The notes beneath the pieces are model-generated. The model had not been told where the DNA came from. It did not search any database and worked only from the letters and a program-made list of their open reading frames with translations. From Laccaria trichodermophora (taxonomy: Eukaryota; Basidiomycota; Agaricomycetes; Agaricales; Hydnangiaceae): a DNA stretch of 64,000 nt. Below, in pieces: positions 47,640 to 60,469 of this stretch; positions within the stretch are counted from its first letter, which is position 1; each line of letters starts with the position of its first letter. The translations under genes were made by a program, and so were the position numbers. The stretch covers positions 955,862-1,019,861 of the forward strand of contig JACTVC010000015.1 in the NCBI GenBank assembly GCA_018417955.1. Direction: 5' to 3'.

Positions 47640-48220
47640 CTCCCACATACTTGGAGGATGAAGATGAAGCTTATTCTGTGTCAAATGCAGTCAATTCTGA
47701 GATGGACGCATTTCCTAACATTATTTTGCTGCCTTTTGGTAGGCAGAGCCTCCCTCTGCACATTCGAGCTCCGAGCTGGTCACGTTTTCGCCGTCTGTTG
47801 GCCCAATCAAGCACATCAAGATTAGAGTCAACGTCACGGAAATATTTCAAGCTTCGCACTGTAATTCAGTTTACAAACGTAAGCGAGGTTGTTTTGCCTT
47901 TTACGACTCTCTTACACGCTCCCCAGTTGTCACGACGAGGAAGGCTCAGCGAAGCGATCCTTTGGTTCACTATCGATCAGCCTGTTCCACCCAATATACC
48001 TGATAGATGGATGTACAATTCTTCCAGTCCGGACATATTGCCATGGTCTTACACGCAATCTTCGATACCGGCGCTACTGGACCGACCTGGGTATGTGAAA
48101 CCATATACCATCCCAGCCACAGATAAACTTCCATACCCGACATTACCCATCACGTTTCCGGACCTGGCCCTGTACACCTCAAATCGTGGGACAGGTGTAA
48201 GCCACCTTGATGCGAAATAG
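47640..48220 (+). CDS. uncharacterised conserved Agaricomycete protein, probably C-terminally truncated
   Basis: An open frame that may begin at an acceptor near 47625, or further up at ATG 47528. Its features (PLHIRAPSWSRFRRLLAQ, KLRTVIQF, AILWFTIDQPVPPNIPDRW, LPWSYTQSSIPALL, YTIPATDKLPYPTLPITFP, DLALY) match, as far as I remember, a mushroom family with no assigned function. The frame stops soon after the PDLALY block, where relatives usually continue with an Arg/Ser-rich segment, so the 3' end may be lost. It could also be a fused tail of copy B. Confidence 0.45.
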
Positions 48221-48359
48221 CGTGCCAATGTAAATAACAGCTGTGGAGTATTTACCGTGCGAATAGCAGCCAGAAAATTCCGCGCCTGGCATGAGGCTCT
48301 AGCCACAGTAGGGTGCGAGCCATCGATCCTTGCAATGTGGCCAGCACCTGTGAGCCTCA

Positions 48360-49797
48360 TCAGCAAGCAGCTCTATCTTCCTCAAGGTGTTTCGTAAGGT
48401 GGCCTATGGTCCTCTCCCCATCTGCCTGACAGCTGTACTGAAAACAACAGCTACATTGGAGGGACCCATGGGTATCACGTTGTCCTAGGCGTATGGACTG
48501 TGCACAGAATTCTGGCTGAGGCATTGCACCAGCTGGTATATGGCGGGGCTGGCCAACAATCTCCACAATAAATGAATGCGGTATTATATGTTGTGGATAA
48601 TATAGATATAGACAAAACATCCTGATACCGTCATGCCAACCCGCTTGTCCCAGCTCCCCTGTGATATCATCACCTGCCGATGCCCCAACTACCGACATAT
48701 TGGCCGACGCTACACCAGAAGTCGGAGTGGCCATGGTTGCCCAAATTTCCGCGAAAGGGACGCCGGCATCATTTGTGTTGTCGATCGTCTTCTCAACTTC
48801 CAACTCGGTTTCTGAAGGTTGGGTCTCCGATGCGAGGATTTCGATGTCGAGGTTAGAGTGGACGTGAGATGCCACGTCGACATTCAGAACTTCATGGAAG
48901 AATCTGTGAGGCAGGATTAAAACGATACACGATGCACTGGTATTAGCTGACCTTGTAATCTTACTAGGGTTGTCCCCGAAATTACTTCTGATAGTGGAAA
49001 GCCGGGCATCAACCTTTGAATAGAAGTTAGAGCCAGGGAAGTCAATGTACTCTGTTCGCTAACAAAGGAGAATCATCAGTATGTTTACGGCGAAGACTCA
49101 AGAGAAAAGACACACTAGGAGAGCCAGACATGCACAGTTGAATGGAGATCGTCATTGATGTCTTGGCCACCACAGCTTGTGCAAGGGTAAAAATATGTCG
49201 ATGGTCATCCTTTGTCTTTCCGACGAGGCTTGCAGCAATCCGAGTGGTGAAATGAGTACAGGTTTTTCAGAAACAGACTTGACTGACCTTTTTTTTTTTA
49301 ACGTGGAGCGATTTTGAGCCTGAGTTAGGTGGTATCGGATTCGTTCAGTAACCTTGCCAGTTGCACAACTCTGGCACTCGTACCTCAGTAGTGCTTGATG
49401 GAACCCAGGATGTGAGGGTGCAAGCGAGACTGGCCTCGTTGTCACGGCTTTGGATACAGGCCACGAATAACATGAGAAAGCGCTCGTCCAAAGGACGCTA
49501 AGACACGTCAGTGGTATCATATTCTGCAAACCAAGCAAAACGGACCTTCACGAAGTCGAGGACTTCCTGCATTTGGGCGGGCTTGAGGTTTTTATCCACT
49601 GCGTAACGCCTCTCAAAGGTCAAAATGTTCACGTGAGGCATCGGAGTGGCCGGTACAGACGTTGGAAAGTCTTCCGTTTTGAAATTGTCATCACCATCAG
49701 TGCGAGCACGTTTGCATGCTGGAGTTTTGAGAGCTGGAAGTTCGGGTGGTGGAGGAGAGCTGAAAGAGTGGCCCATTAAATCATCAAGATGAACCAT
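48360..49797 (-). CDS. uncharacterised multi-exon gene
   Basis: From ATG 49797 (MVHLDDLMGHSFSSPPPPEL) a Pro/acidic lead is followed by RRYAVDKNLKPAQMQEVLDF. The gene then seems to continue over intron-like gaps through DERFLMLFVACIQSRDNE, KDDHRHIFTLAQAVVAK, YIDFPGSNFYSKVDARLSTI and RFFHEVLNVDVASHVHSNL to an acidic tail. Intron 48906-48953 is well formed; other junctions are uncertain. I do not recognise the family. A possible zinc-binding CSCC...H...H group lies near the C terminus at about 48400-48440. It may be a pseudogene. Confidence 0.35.
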
Positions 49798-50883
49798 GGT
49801 GGGGATGGACTTACAAACATTCAATATTCAGGTCTGTTCCAGTTATAATGAGAGGCGGCTTCGAATGCCAAATCACCAAGGCGATCAGCTTATTTGATCA
49901 TGTTTATCTCGTCCACATGCCATGATGCGAATCGCATCACTTTTTCACGCGCTTGCTGGACTTACAGTGTTCCTGATCAAAATTGGGTCAGTCGCTTTTT
50001 TACTTCGATTGACATGTCAGACGATGGATACTGGAGCCAGAAAGAAGGACTCAGTCATAACGGCAAATGTACTTAATGCGAGCACATCATCCGTCGATGT
50101 CGGAAGTAGCAAGCAGGGACTTGGAGGAATTGAGATGGAGCGAGCTTCCAAGTATCGTCGAGGTATCAACACTGTTACACAACTGATGGTGTGATTCCAT
50201 ACTTATATGAGGGCCAGTTTCGGTGTCAGGTGTGTGCGTTGTGACTTAGGATGGTGTTGATCTGTAGACACCTCCTTGACAAGGTGAAAAAACTTGTGTA
50301 AGCAATACTTCATTCGGATATGTGCCAGAGCAGGAACAGCATGTACCCTAGGCTATAGTACAATCTGGGGGGCAGATGGGTGACTGGCAATTGATCAGTG
50401 TAACTCGCGATGGCTGCTATCTGTCTATTTTCAAGACAGCTATGTACGGACACAAGTTTGTCAGGTGGGAGGGTGTATGGCAGCCATCGAGACGGCCCAG
50501 CGCGTGTCCAGCCCACAGCCACCTAATGACATCCACGCGACTTGCTGGCCAACACCTTTCTTACTCATCTCTGGCCCAGCTTCTACAGGTTGGAGGTGTA
50601 CCTGCAAGCTGCATTGGAAGAATCAAAACATATCCGTGATAATGATTTATGGAAATTCATGTTAAAGTATTAGTCACGTCTCGTTAGCTAGCCTCTCGCT
50701 GTATATCTTTACAAGAAAGTGTCGGAGTTCTCGTAGAGGGATTGATTACCCGTCCAGCCATGGGCAATATTCAACTCCTTCACAAATCCTACTCGAATTC
50801 AACCTAGGATTCCTTCTCATAAACACTCTTCTGGCTTGCGCTGCGGTCTTAGCTTGGAAGAAGGTGGTTCAAGAGGTTGACAT
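49798..50883. other. intergenic, nothing recognised
   Basis: Short frames of unlikely composition only. Confidence 0.35.
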
Positions 50884-52020
50884 CTAAAGATATGAAGACA
50901 AGATTGACAAGGCAAAGAAGGTTTCCCTCCGATGATGATTCGCCAAACCTTGTGCACTCAACAGGGGGCGAAGGTGGAATGCTGCATAGCAGATCGCGGT
51001 CCGTTCTGCCCATGCATCCTGAAGCCACTCGTCCTCCAGCAGCTCCAAAGCGCTTGGACGTGCATCCGGATCAACGGTCAGACACCTCATAAGTCGTCAG
51101 GGTTATGAGCATAATTTCCCAGACATAGTTGAGGACTTCGAGACGAAGCCCTCCAAGAAGACAGCTTATTAAACTTCTTCAACACGCCTCGAACGCGAGA
51201 AGATTTCATAAATGGCCACTTGCCTTGATCGTCAAAGTATGCCTCACGGCCTTGCATTTTTCAGATGCTGAGGCGGGAAGGGCCCGTTAGCCTTCGGTGG
51301 TGGACATCGGCAGGGTTAGCAGCAGAAGCTTCGTGGATTGTAGCAAAGGTATGTGAGCTAGGAGTTCAGACATCTGGGTACATAACAGTTTCCTGGTGAG
51401 CCGGACCTGATAGAAATAGAGAGCCTCTTACCGAGCAACCTACAGACCAAATATCAACCGGTGTTGACCACGACTGCCCGAGGATCGCCTCCGACGCACG
51501 AAGAAGGATGGATTGGATTTCGCCTTCCCGGTCCTTTGACCACATAAGTCGCTGTAGTAAACCTGGTAAGCTTGAAAAGCCAGCTGAGAAACGTAGCGGA
51601 TTCCTTACCACTTCCGTACTCAATTAGCTTGATATAAAGGTTGGAAAGATCTTGATGAAGACCAAAGTTTGGGGAGGGGCTGCGATTTCACTGTGGCAAT
51701 TGGATCAGGAGGCAAGGAAGGCTCAAGGCGAGGCTCGCAAATGTTAAAAGGGTGGCGTTCTAGCTCTTCCTCTATAGCTTGTCCGCGTTCCCAATGTTGA
51801 CTAAGATGTTGTCTGGATACGCCAAAGTTTCGGTCAGTGGGACAGGGGTCACGAGATAGGAATCACCTAACGTGGGATATACCGCACTTCCGATGCATGT
51901 AATCGAGTGCAAGAGGAACCTGCTTGACAATGTGCTTGACGACCGTGAATAGGAACCTGCCGCCCAGCTGGAAGAGCTGGAGCTCTGGCAAGCAGTCACC
52001 AGGACAAGATGTGGTCCATG
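50884..52020 (-). pseudogene. SRPK-like protein kinase relic
   Basis: Order on the minus strand: VKQVPLALDYMHRKCG, DNILVNIGNADK, EEELERHPFNICEP, IKLIEYGS, RASEAILGQSWSTPVDIWSV and CLTVDPDARPSALELLEDEW, the layout of SR-protein-kinase-like genes. The residues before DNILV, where HTDVK/HRD is expected, are broken, and the joins between blocks need frame changes. An insert rich in stops splits the C-terminal lobe (51090-51360). A related fragment at 59830 keeps TDVKPDNILVNVGN, showing what the site looked like. Inactive. Confidence 0.6.
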
Positions 52021-52968
52021 CTTGCTCTGAAGCTTAAAAAAGCGGTGGAGAGCGAGGGTAGCCTGAGCTAATGGGATTGGTATGTGTGAGGATAGAAAGA
52101 GTCGTCCTCTGGCGGAAGGCGATCAACCCGCACGTAGCGTTCACAGTAAGCACCGTGACCGCAACGCATCTTCGTTTTGTCGACGAACCATCGTCTGCAC
52201 TGTATAATCAACTTTTAAGAGATGTATTCGCAGACGGCGTGAAGAAAAACTGACTTGAGGACCCTAGCCAGCCACACGCATTGATATCCTGCCCATCCAG
52301 GTTTCCGAACGACCCAAATTTGTCATCGTCCAACCAGTCTCCGAGAGAGAGGATTTTAGCCATAACCGTGCATTGGCCCGAGCACATGGGGTTCTTCATC
52401 ACAAGTAAAGTTTTCTCCGACATCCCTATCGATTATCTTCGCGACGACTTGGAGGCCTCGTTGTAAGGCTTTACGGCCGCCCTACTTTTGGTAGTCAAGA
52501 ACGGTCGTCTTGGGAGAACAATGCCAGTGGAGCGGAGAGTTGAAGATAGGCGGTGGAACAAGTTCTGGGCAACGTTGATGGCGCAACCAATCGAGGTACG
52601 TGAAAGCGCAGTGTAGAAGTCATTACTCTCAACAGATGGGGTTGAGGCGGACGTGAAGGCTTCACTTTGGTTAGGTTGTGATCAAACAGTTGCTTTGGAA
52701 AAAAACACGTCCCAAGTTGACTCGGATACAACCAAGATACAGCACCACTCGGGGTGCTACTCAAGCTATATAGGCTTCAGCAGGTGTTAGGCAGCAATCG
52801 GTCTTGCCAACCTTGGAGCAGGAACACTACCACAACTGAAACAATGAATTGCCTATTAGTATCACACCTCGAGTCCGACCTTTCTCCGACGAAGTCAAAC
52901 GTAAATGGATGACGCTGATTGTCGCCGTTCTATGACTCCTTCATCTTCAGTCATAACCTACCACCACC
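52021..52968. repeat. duplicated region upstream of TPR pseudogene 2
   Basis: 52190-52400 matches 59940-60160, including CCCTAGCCAGC, AAATTTGTCATCGTCCA and ACATGGGGTTCTTCATC. No confident protein. Confidence 0.5.
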
Positions 52969-54080
52969 ATGGCGACGAGCACGAAGGACTAGGAGATTCA
53001 GCTCTCGAAGGAAGAGGGCAACAAGCATTTTTTCTCTGAAAAAGTACGAGGAGGCAATCGGCCAGAACACCATTCAAGTTTTCGATGCCAACCGTGTGGC
53101 GTCGTATTGGGCTTTGCAGAGGTTCGTATGTTTAAATATTGCCTAAATTGATTTGGGCTGACGACGCGAAGAAGGTCGACCTCTGCGTACATTTTTTCGC
53201 GTCTATTCAATGACTGAGGAGAATAAATACATCAAGGGACAGTGCTTGACCCCAAGTACGTCAATACCTGGCCGAGGATGGGAGACAAGTTCTAACTGAA
53301 AGCCATTCAGGCTTCGTTCTCATACACAGAAAGCATTGAAAGCTACCAAGTGGCTCAAGCAGCTCTACCCACAGCGGACCTCACCTCGACGGAAAGTCCC
53401 AAAGGCCTTTTGTGACATCTTAGGAAAGATAACTGATCCTGCTGCCATGTATGTTCCTTCGCGCTATCTGCTCTGTTCCGCTTAATTTCAGAGTAGGTTT
53501 TTGGAGACGCTTCTTGCCCTTGCTCCAGCGCGTGAGATTCCAGTTCCCGATGATTTCCAGACCGTCAACATACCAGAAAGCATCGAAGCCTTGCGTCAGA
53601 CTCTCTACCAGGCTACCAGCACCTTGAACGCCGCCAGGAGCGCCTACTCCTCAATCTCCTTCGGAACCTCTACGACAAGCTGAGGTCGACAGGCAAATCT
53701 CGAAAAAGAGGCTCGTGCGCTTATCGGTTGTAAGCTGAGCAGATCAGTACTGCCGTACTTTGAAGTCTAGCTGACTGATGTGAGTCTTGATCTCGCAGTT
53801 GTACTGCCATTCTTTACGGATGCTAACGCTTTCTGTAGGGACAATCATGCGACGTAGGCGTCGCATCGTGCCTTCGCTCTGCTCGGCCGACCCAACACTA
53901 GTGCTCATGGTCCGGTGCTTGTGTTGAATTCCGTAAATCAGGGATAGACTCTGAAGAGCAAGAGAGATTACACCTCCTCACCTCGTTGGTTGGCAGAGGG
54001 TTACGGAAGGTGAATTGAGAAGTCCGAATTTTAAAGGGAAAAGGCGGTTGTGGATTGAGAGGGAGCTTGCGTGAGCTGCG
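52969..54080 (+). pseudogene. TPR-protein pseudogene 2
   Basis: The start MATSTKD matches the intact gene at 60470, but codon 8 is TAG. Further blocks (EEGNKHFFSEK, NTIQVFDANRVASYWAL, IPVPDDFQTVNIPESIEALR) are interrupted by frameshifts. It lies just upstream of copy C, mirroring pseudogene 1 and copy B. Confidence 0.7.
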
Positions 54081-54870
54081 CAGGAACTTTATCATCAGAT
54101 CTATTGAAGGATTTTCAGGCCATTAATCTGTGAGGTGTTGCGTATCCCTTTTTCACTATAGTGGGATCGGCGTCATTTCGTCAAGTCTGGTAGCGTGCAA
54201 GTTGACTGGATTTGATTATCATGACGTTCTTCTGCTCGCCCTTCAAACCAGCATTATGCATATGGCACTTTTATTCATGATACGCAACTCGCAAGCCGCC
54301 TAGAGCGCCAGACGTCATTCGGCCGTGCGTGGGGGAAGTGGCTATACCGAAGCTTTCAACCTGGCGCCTAAACTCTAATAGAGTCAACTTGAACTGCAAG
54401 GAGCAGACGCAACTGGGAACCTCTTGGCTCAAATGGAGAGGCAGCAAGCGAACGTTAGGTATATATGTCATCAGAATGTTTAGAGCAATCATCGCTAACT
54501 GTGGATCTGAACATTAGGTCGTCAATTCTTCAAGCGGCTTTATTGCCCGATATCTCTGGTGGAGAGTTCAATAGTTCTGGACGCGACCATAGTCGCATCA
54601 CTATACACAATAACTTGTACTTAGATCAAGGTGTGCAACGGCCCAGGGACAGTCGACACGAGTCGGTGAGTAGTTTATCTAAAGAACAGCCCCTGTCCCG
54701 CTGAAGGCTTAGATATATCAATTCAGTCATCGACTCCCCATCAAGGCCAGCAGAATTCCACGAGGGGTAGGATAAGAATGCAGACTTTGCTACAACATTA
54801 TCATCTGACTTCCTCGATCAGAACCTTTGGTTTCTCGAGAAGTGAGTTAGAAACATGCGTCCCTGTTGCC
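54081..54870. other. duplicated intergenic region before copy C
   Basis: Matches 44941-45670 in several stretches. Nothing coding recognised. Confidence 0.4.
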
Positions 54871-56450
54871 ATGTTTACGCCCCCTCAGTTACCCGATAGG
54901 CAAGACGAAGAGTGTATAGAAGGGCAGAGCAGTAATACCATTTACGAGCGCCAAATGTTGCCCAAGAAACCTGGAAGTTTTCCTTTATGGAACCCTCAAC
55001 CAGACGCTTTTGCACCCTTAACGCACCGACGAAAAGGTGTCCTTATTGGGGATCTAGGAAGAGTCACGGCGTATGGGGCTTTTGATGTTCTGTTCAACAT
55101 TTGCAAAGCCGCTGGCCACCCTGACAATCCCGATGAGCTGCCAGATGGCTTTACGCCCTTGGCTCTGAAAGCGAATGATATCCGCGGGTTTCAAGAGTAT
55201 ACATCGGGCAGTTACATTGCCAGTGCCTCTGTCACAAAGCTCCGGTTGGGTTCAATATATTCAAGAAGAATCATCTATTGGCTGACCAACTGAGTAGTGA
55301 CAGCCTTACCTTTCAGTGTTCTAGTTCTGAGGGAGCCATTCTTACTATGCCAGATGGGGCCTTCCGTGAGGATTTGAGAAGTATCGCTCTGTTTCGCGAA
55401 TTTGCTGCTGAGAACGCCGAGAGTTGGTATCGGTTCATCAACGGTCCCTGCGGGTGGGAGCTTGGGAACGGCGACCTTCACCTCATCACTGGCTGCGACA
55501 AAACAACGTCGTGGGGATTAGCGGCGTATCAAAACATCCAATCCGAGGGCAGCTCTTCCGACAGCCTCGGCGGACCCCTTTTGAGATTCAAGAACACGAG
55601 CGACTCGGATGCCGGTATTTGTGTTCCCGGTACCGCATACTGTTGGGAACATGAAGGCAGTGCAGAAGTGAAAGCTGGGCCTGAATTCGAGGTCGACGGA
55701 GATATGCCTGGTAACGGAGCTCAGGCTCGTGCCCGAAACCAGTGTACCTTTATTCGATCCCATGCGATTAAGCTGTCGGAAGCAGAGTGGACAAGAGTTC
55801 AATCCACCCTTGTCTCTGCATTGGCTTCTAGAAGAGCTTCAAAGCCTGCCCAACCTGGGCCATCAACGAGTTCATCCAACTTTTTGACGAATGCATTTTC
55901 ACATTTTAGTAAGCCGCTCGGGCGCTGTATCTGCAATGGACAATGTCAATCTTAGTACTTAGGCGCCACAGGCATATTTGGCTCTACTCGCAGTACCGGA
56001 TCTGCAACGATGTCCGATTTGCACAATCCTTCTGCTGTAAGCTCAGGTTCCACGTCTAACTTTTTATCTTATCGAACTGAGAAGGTCATCCACCCCTCAA
56101 AGTCTATTGCTAACATCCTGCTACAAAAGGTGTCGAAAATATATTTTTTAAACATCTCAGTCTTGCTGATATCCTTTAGCATCCTGACGCCAAGGTTGCC
56201 ATCGTTCACGATGATCATTGGGGGATTCTTATTGAACAGGTGTGGCAATTTCTGGACTTTGTCATTTCGAACCAGTTAAATGATTTGATAGAATGAAGAC
56301 AGCATACCGACTGGTGCTGCACTGTGGAAGCGCATTCAAGAGACTTTTGACATTGTTTTGGACTGTAAAGGTTGCCTACACACAAAGAGTTGGGAAGCTT
56401 TACTGACAGGATTTATTTAAACAGGGACTGTTTATTTGTCCGAGAGGGTT
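54871..56450 (+). pseudogene. copy C of the uncharacterised Agaricomycete family
   Basis: Starts at ATG 54871; intron 55245-55297 keeps frame. It follows copy B closely: GDLGRVTAYGAFDVLFNIC, GHPDNPDELPDGF, GAILTMPDGAFREDLR, ELGNGDLHLITGCDKTTSWG, ARNQCTFIRSH. The frame stops at about 55953 (CNGQCQS then stop) because of a small indel relative to copy B. In the shifted frame the match resumes (MSDLHNPSAVSSGS, RTEKVIHP) and runs through VAIVHDDHWG and GTVYLSERV to about 56450. Whether a short product is made is unknown. Confidence 0.55.
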
Positions 56451-56529
56451 CCACCAAAACACACCCCTCAATTTTCAAATGACCTTGTTCACGTGCCGCT
56501 CGGTAAGTGTTTTTCCGTTCAGAATATAC

Positions 56530-57466
56530 CTATACCTCTACCTCTCCGAGAATCCTGATAATGATATCGGCGTTGCTCTGCCAGATCACCGCCCAATGAT
56601 GGCTGCGAAATTTGTTGATGTCCCGAACGTGGAAGGGATTGTGAACAATCCAGTAACTCGTCATCTGCAGCGTTTAGATGAGCGGGTAGACATCACCGAA
56701 AATTTAAATTTACCCTTTTCTTGTGGTGGTGACGCGGACATATATTCTGGAATTTTGCGCAGCATAGATCTCATAGGTCCTGGAGCATCGACCGACAAAG
56801 CAATCTCCAGTTGTCTCATGGGATCTGGAGTAGGGACTAACACAGCGCCACACTGCAGGGCCCCAAGTGATATGCAACACTTCCTAGGCACTGATGTACG
56901 TTCAGATTTTTTGTGTCCTCACAAATTTGCTCATAATTTTATTTAGCTTCCCGATTGGAGAGAGAATCGTGGTGGTGACGCGGACATATATCCTGGAAAT
57001 TTGCGCAGTGGCCTAGATCTCATAGGTCCCGGAGCATCGACTGACAAAGCAATCTCCAGTCGTCTCATGGGTCCTGGAGTAGGGAGTAACACGGCGCGAC
57101 AACGCAGGGCCCCAAGTGATATACAACACTTTTCAGGCAATGTACGTTCAGATTTTTTTTTATGTCCTCACAACTTTGCTCATAATTTTCATTTAGTTTT
57201 GGAAACAGAAGTGGTTTCGCAACATTGCAGCGGATCAACCTCGGCCGGTGAAAGGTCAAATGAAATCTCAAGCGCATTCGACGGTCCGAGAATATCAGGT
57301 CCCTTTCGGCTACCCATCACCCGGAGATTCTTCCTCGCTATCTTTGGAAAACAGGGCCTCATTTGAAGGTCTGGCCACCATCCCCGACGAGGGACATTCG
57401 TCAGGTCCAGACGAGAACGTTACGGACGACATAGTTCTTCCATCAAACTGTTACGGGCAAGGTTGA
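56530..57466 (+). pseudogene. kinase-like fragment with a ~246-bp internal duplication
   Basis: RHLQRLDERVDITENLNLPF and SCGGDADIYSGIL resemble the beginning of an Agaricomycete kinase domain (glycine-rich loop), but no catalytic blocks follow. The stretch 56722-56940 recurs at 56968-57190 with scattered changes and a short deletion. A further frame to 57466 is Ser/Pro-rich. May have been attached to copy C. Confidence 0.35.
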
Positions 57467-59569
57467 TCGAGACAGCGGGAAAGGATGTTCAACCGGTTTG
57501 GATATGAGCAAGGCAGGAATGCGCGTTGATCAGACAGGATACTACGAAGTAAACAGAGTAGCTGAATACTAAATGATAAGAAGAGAACATACCAAGGAAA
57601 GACATGCATGAAAGAAACAAGGAGAGGAAGGAATGGTGACAAATACTAAACACTACGTGCAAGGACTGCGAAGAGACAGTCAAGAAAGGGACGAAGAACT
57701 TGAGATAGATAGATAGATAGATTTCTTCCGGAGCGGTCCCAATAAGGAACAACCGGTCCCCGACACACGGCTATAGCGCTCTATAGCGTCGAAATACAAT
57801 CGTGCTACTGAGTAGAGAAGTGAAGACAAGACGCGACACGTTAAATGTCTCGCATAGGTGTTGGCGTGTCCGTGTCCGTGACATTATCTCCTTTTTTACG
57901 AGTAGACGTTGGTGGAATGGCGAGGGTGAGGGCGAGACACGCAACCGGTAGACAAAGTAGTAGAAGAAGGAGTGTAAATAGAGGCTCGCGAGTCGTAGAA
58001 GGCCGGCCGACTCGAACTGCATCAGCAAAACGTCCGATTGCACTTTGGCAACTTAGACTTTGATGTTAGGAACTTTGAGCAACTATTACAACTTTACCGT
58101 CAACTTTCACTTCAGAAATACATCTTCAACTCCGGTGGCTACTCTTTCAACTACTTTTTTGGAGTCTTCTACTTTAGAGTTGCAACTTTGAGAAGATATT
58201 ATAAATTATAATGCTATCTCATGAGTGTGGTAATTGATATACTTAATATACATAAAACGCAGTTTGAATGACACCTCAGATACACAACGTCGAGAAGAAG
58301 GCCACAAATCTCCATTATTGAGTACGCCATCAAGATTCAGCAGAAGCCCAGCATGCGAGTGGGGGGAAGGAAGAGCAACGTTTCTAGGAGAGGCTGAATG
58401 TGTTTGAAGCGTCGAGAGCGATTGTTTGGGGGAAATGTTTGAGACCGGTGATTCTAACGAAGGGGATTAGGAATACTGAGGGCGAAGAAAACAGCAGAAT
58501 CGTACCGGTATAACTGTCACAACGCTTGAGCGTGCCAAATCGTCCTGTGGATGGGCGTATGGACATACTTGACGGAATAGATATTTAGGTCGGCCACACC
58601 ACCTTTCCGAAGTTTCGCTTTCGTCCTGTGGGGATGGGATAAGCACGGTGAAGAGGGGAAGGATCAACTTCTGAAGCGCTTGAGCTTGATGAAGTTGAAA
58701 TGCCCGGCCCTTAAGGGAATGACGTGATCACGTACCCACGTGATCTTGGTTCAAAGTTACGAACGGAATTTCTTTCTCTTCCCCCATCATGCCCACTCTG
58801 GCTGCCTCCAATATCAGCTCTGATGGCCGTTGATTCTGCTTCCCCTCTATCGCGTGCCAGTTGGCGACCAAGTCGAATGTCTGTGGGGCATCTTGATATA
58901 TGACCCAATTCTCCGTATGTTTTCGTTCACTTCTTATTGAACATTGATTAAACTTTCGTGATCTAGCACAGCTCATAAGATGACAAACTTCCTGAGCTAA
59001 CAACGAGGACCCGTCAGCATGACTTCTTCCTCCTATTGCTATTTTTACTATTTACTGACCTCGCCTCGCAGGTTGTCATACAGGACAAAGCTAAGGATTT
59101 GCGTGGTGCGTGGATTTCTTGCGCTCCACTCTCAAATACTGACTAGACTCTTTCAAAGTAGGTTTACAATTTTGCGCCTCCAACTCCTTACTTGTAGAAT
59201 GTGAGGTCCACCACCCATGTGTCCCCCCATCTGCCAGCCCTGGATGCAGCTCCCTCGGCCCGCCCTCCTCACCCCTCCCGCATTGACTAGCCGACAACGT
59301 AGAGGGTGCAACGATATCCCAGCGTGCCCATTTCATGGACTGGATTGGGGACCAAAGCCGGGGTGGATGATGAGTAAGTGGAGGAGGTGCAGAAGATGTG
59401 GAGTAGCGGTGATGGTCATGTTCGCAACCTCACCGTAGGCAGAAACGGTCCCCATTTGCCTCGCCTTCCCTTCCGCTTTGTCAGTCAATTAGATAGTAGG
59501 TACAATTTGTACTAGATGCTGAAGTAAACGTCATTTTATTCATTCGAAGTCATTTCGATATTTGAAAGT
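57467..59569. other. intergenic, with a GATA microsatellite and CAACTTT-rich block
   Basis: No gene seen. A (GATA)n run lies at about 57704-57722, and CAACTTT-type motifs cluster at 58040-58200. Confidence 0.4.
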
Positions 59570-59800
59570 TGTTCATTCAAAGTTGATGAAAGATGTCAAA
59601 GACGAGCACGAAAGTGCAATGGAAAGATGAATTTCAACTTTGGAAAGATGAATCGCAACTTTGGAAAGTTGTTTGACAACTTTGAAAGTTCTTTGGCAAC
59701 TCTGAAAGTTCTTGTACCTTACTTTCCAAAGTTGTCGAACTCTGGCAACTTTGGCAACTTTACAACTTTGCAAAGTTGCCAAAGTTGCCTAAAGTTCAGT
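59570..59800. repeat. AAAGTTG / CAACTTT repeat block
   Basis: About 15 copies of AAAGTTG or CAACTTT within 230 bp, the first half mainly in one orientation and the last half mainly in the other. Central pairs such as CAACTTTGCAAAGTTG are self-complementary. Confidence 0.65.
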
Positions 59801-59829
59801 TGGACGTTTTCCTGATGTGGTTCCTCCTA

Positions 59830-60160
59830 TATCAATCCTATACGGCAACGTCCGTGTTCCCAACGTTGACCAAGATGTTGTCGGGTTTGACATCTGTTAC
59901 GCCAAAATTTAGGCTGGTAGGACATGGGGAAACATCGTCTGCCATGTATAATGACTTTTAAGCGATATATAATTATTAACAGACAGGGTGGAGAGTGGAG
60001 AGAAACTGACTTGAGAACCCTAGCCAGCTTCACGCTTCAATACCCTGTTACTGAACGACCCCAAATTTGTCGTCGTCCAGCCCGTCTCCGACAGAGAGAG
60101 GATTGTAGTTATAATCATGCATGGGTTTGAGCATATGGGGTTCTTCATCGCAGATAACTT
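59830..60160 (-). pseudogene. SRPK-like kinase fragment
   Basis: A short fragment with TDVKPDNILVNVGNTD on the minus strand followed by a stop, plus flanking sequence matching 51780-52400. It precedes the intact TPR gene just as the larger relic precedes TPR pseudogene 2. Confidence 0.55.
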
Positions 60161-60469
60161 GGTTTCGTCATCCTATCGTTTTATCGTCAGGATGACTCGA
60201 AGGCCTCGTCATGTAAAAGACCGCCGTATTCTTGGTAGGTACGAGCCAATGGAGTTGATGAAGATAGGCGGTGGCAAGCGCGTTCTGACTCCTGAGAAAC
60301 TGAAAAAATATCAGGCTTTAAGCGGCAATCAGGGCGTGCCAAGTGACTTTGGGAAACCTTACCACAACCAGAACAATGACTTGCCTACCACCTCTCCGAC
60401 AAAGGCAAACACAAATGGATGGCACCGATTGACTCCGTTCTTTGACTTCTTTCATCTTCTACCACCAAC

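Noticed and set aside
57845..58063. Arg-rich 72-codon frame
   Set aside because: Low complexity with no neighbouring exons or motif; not supported as a gene.
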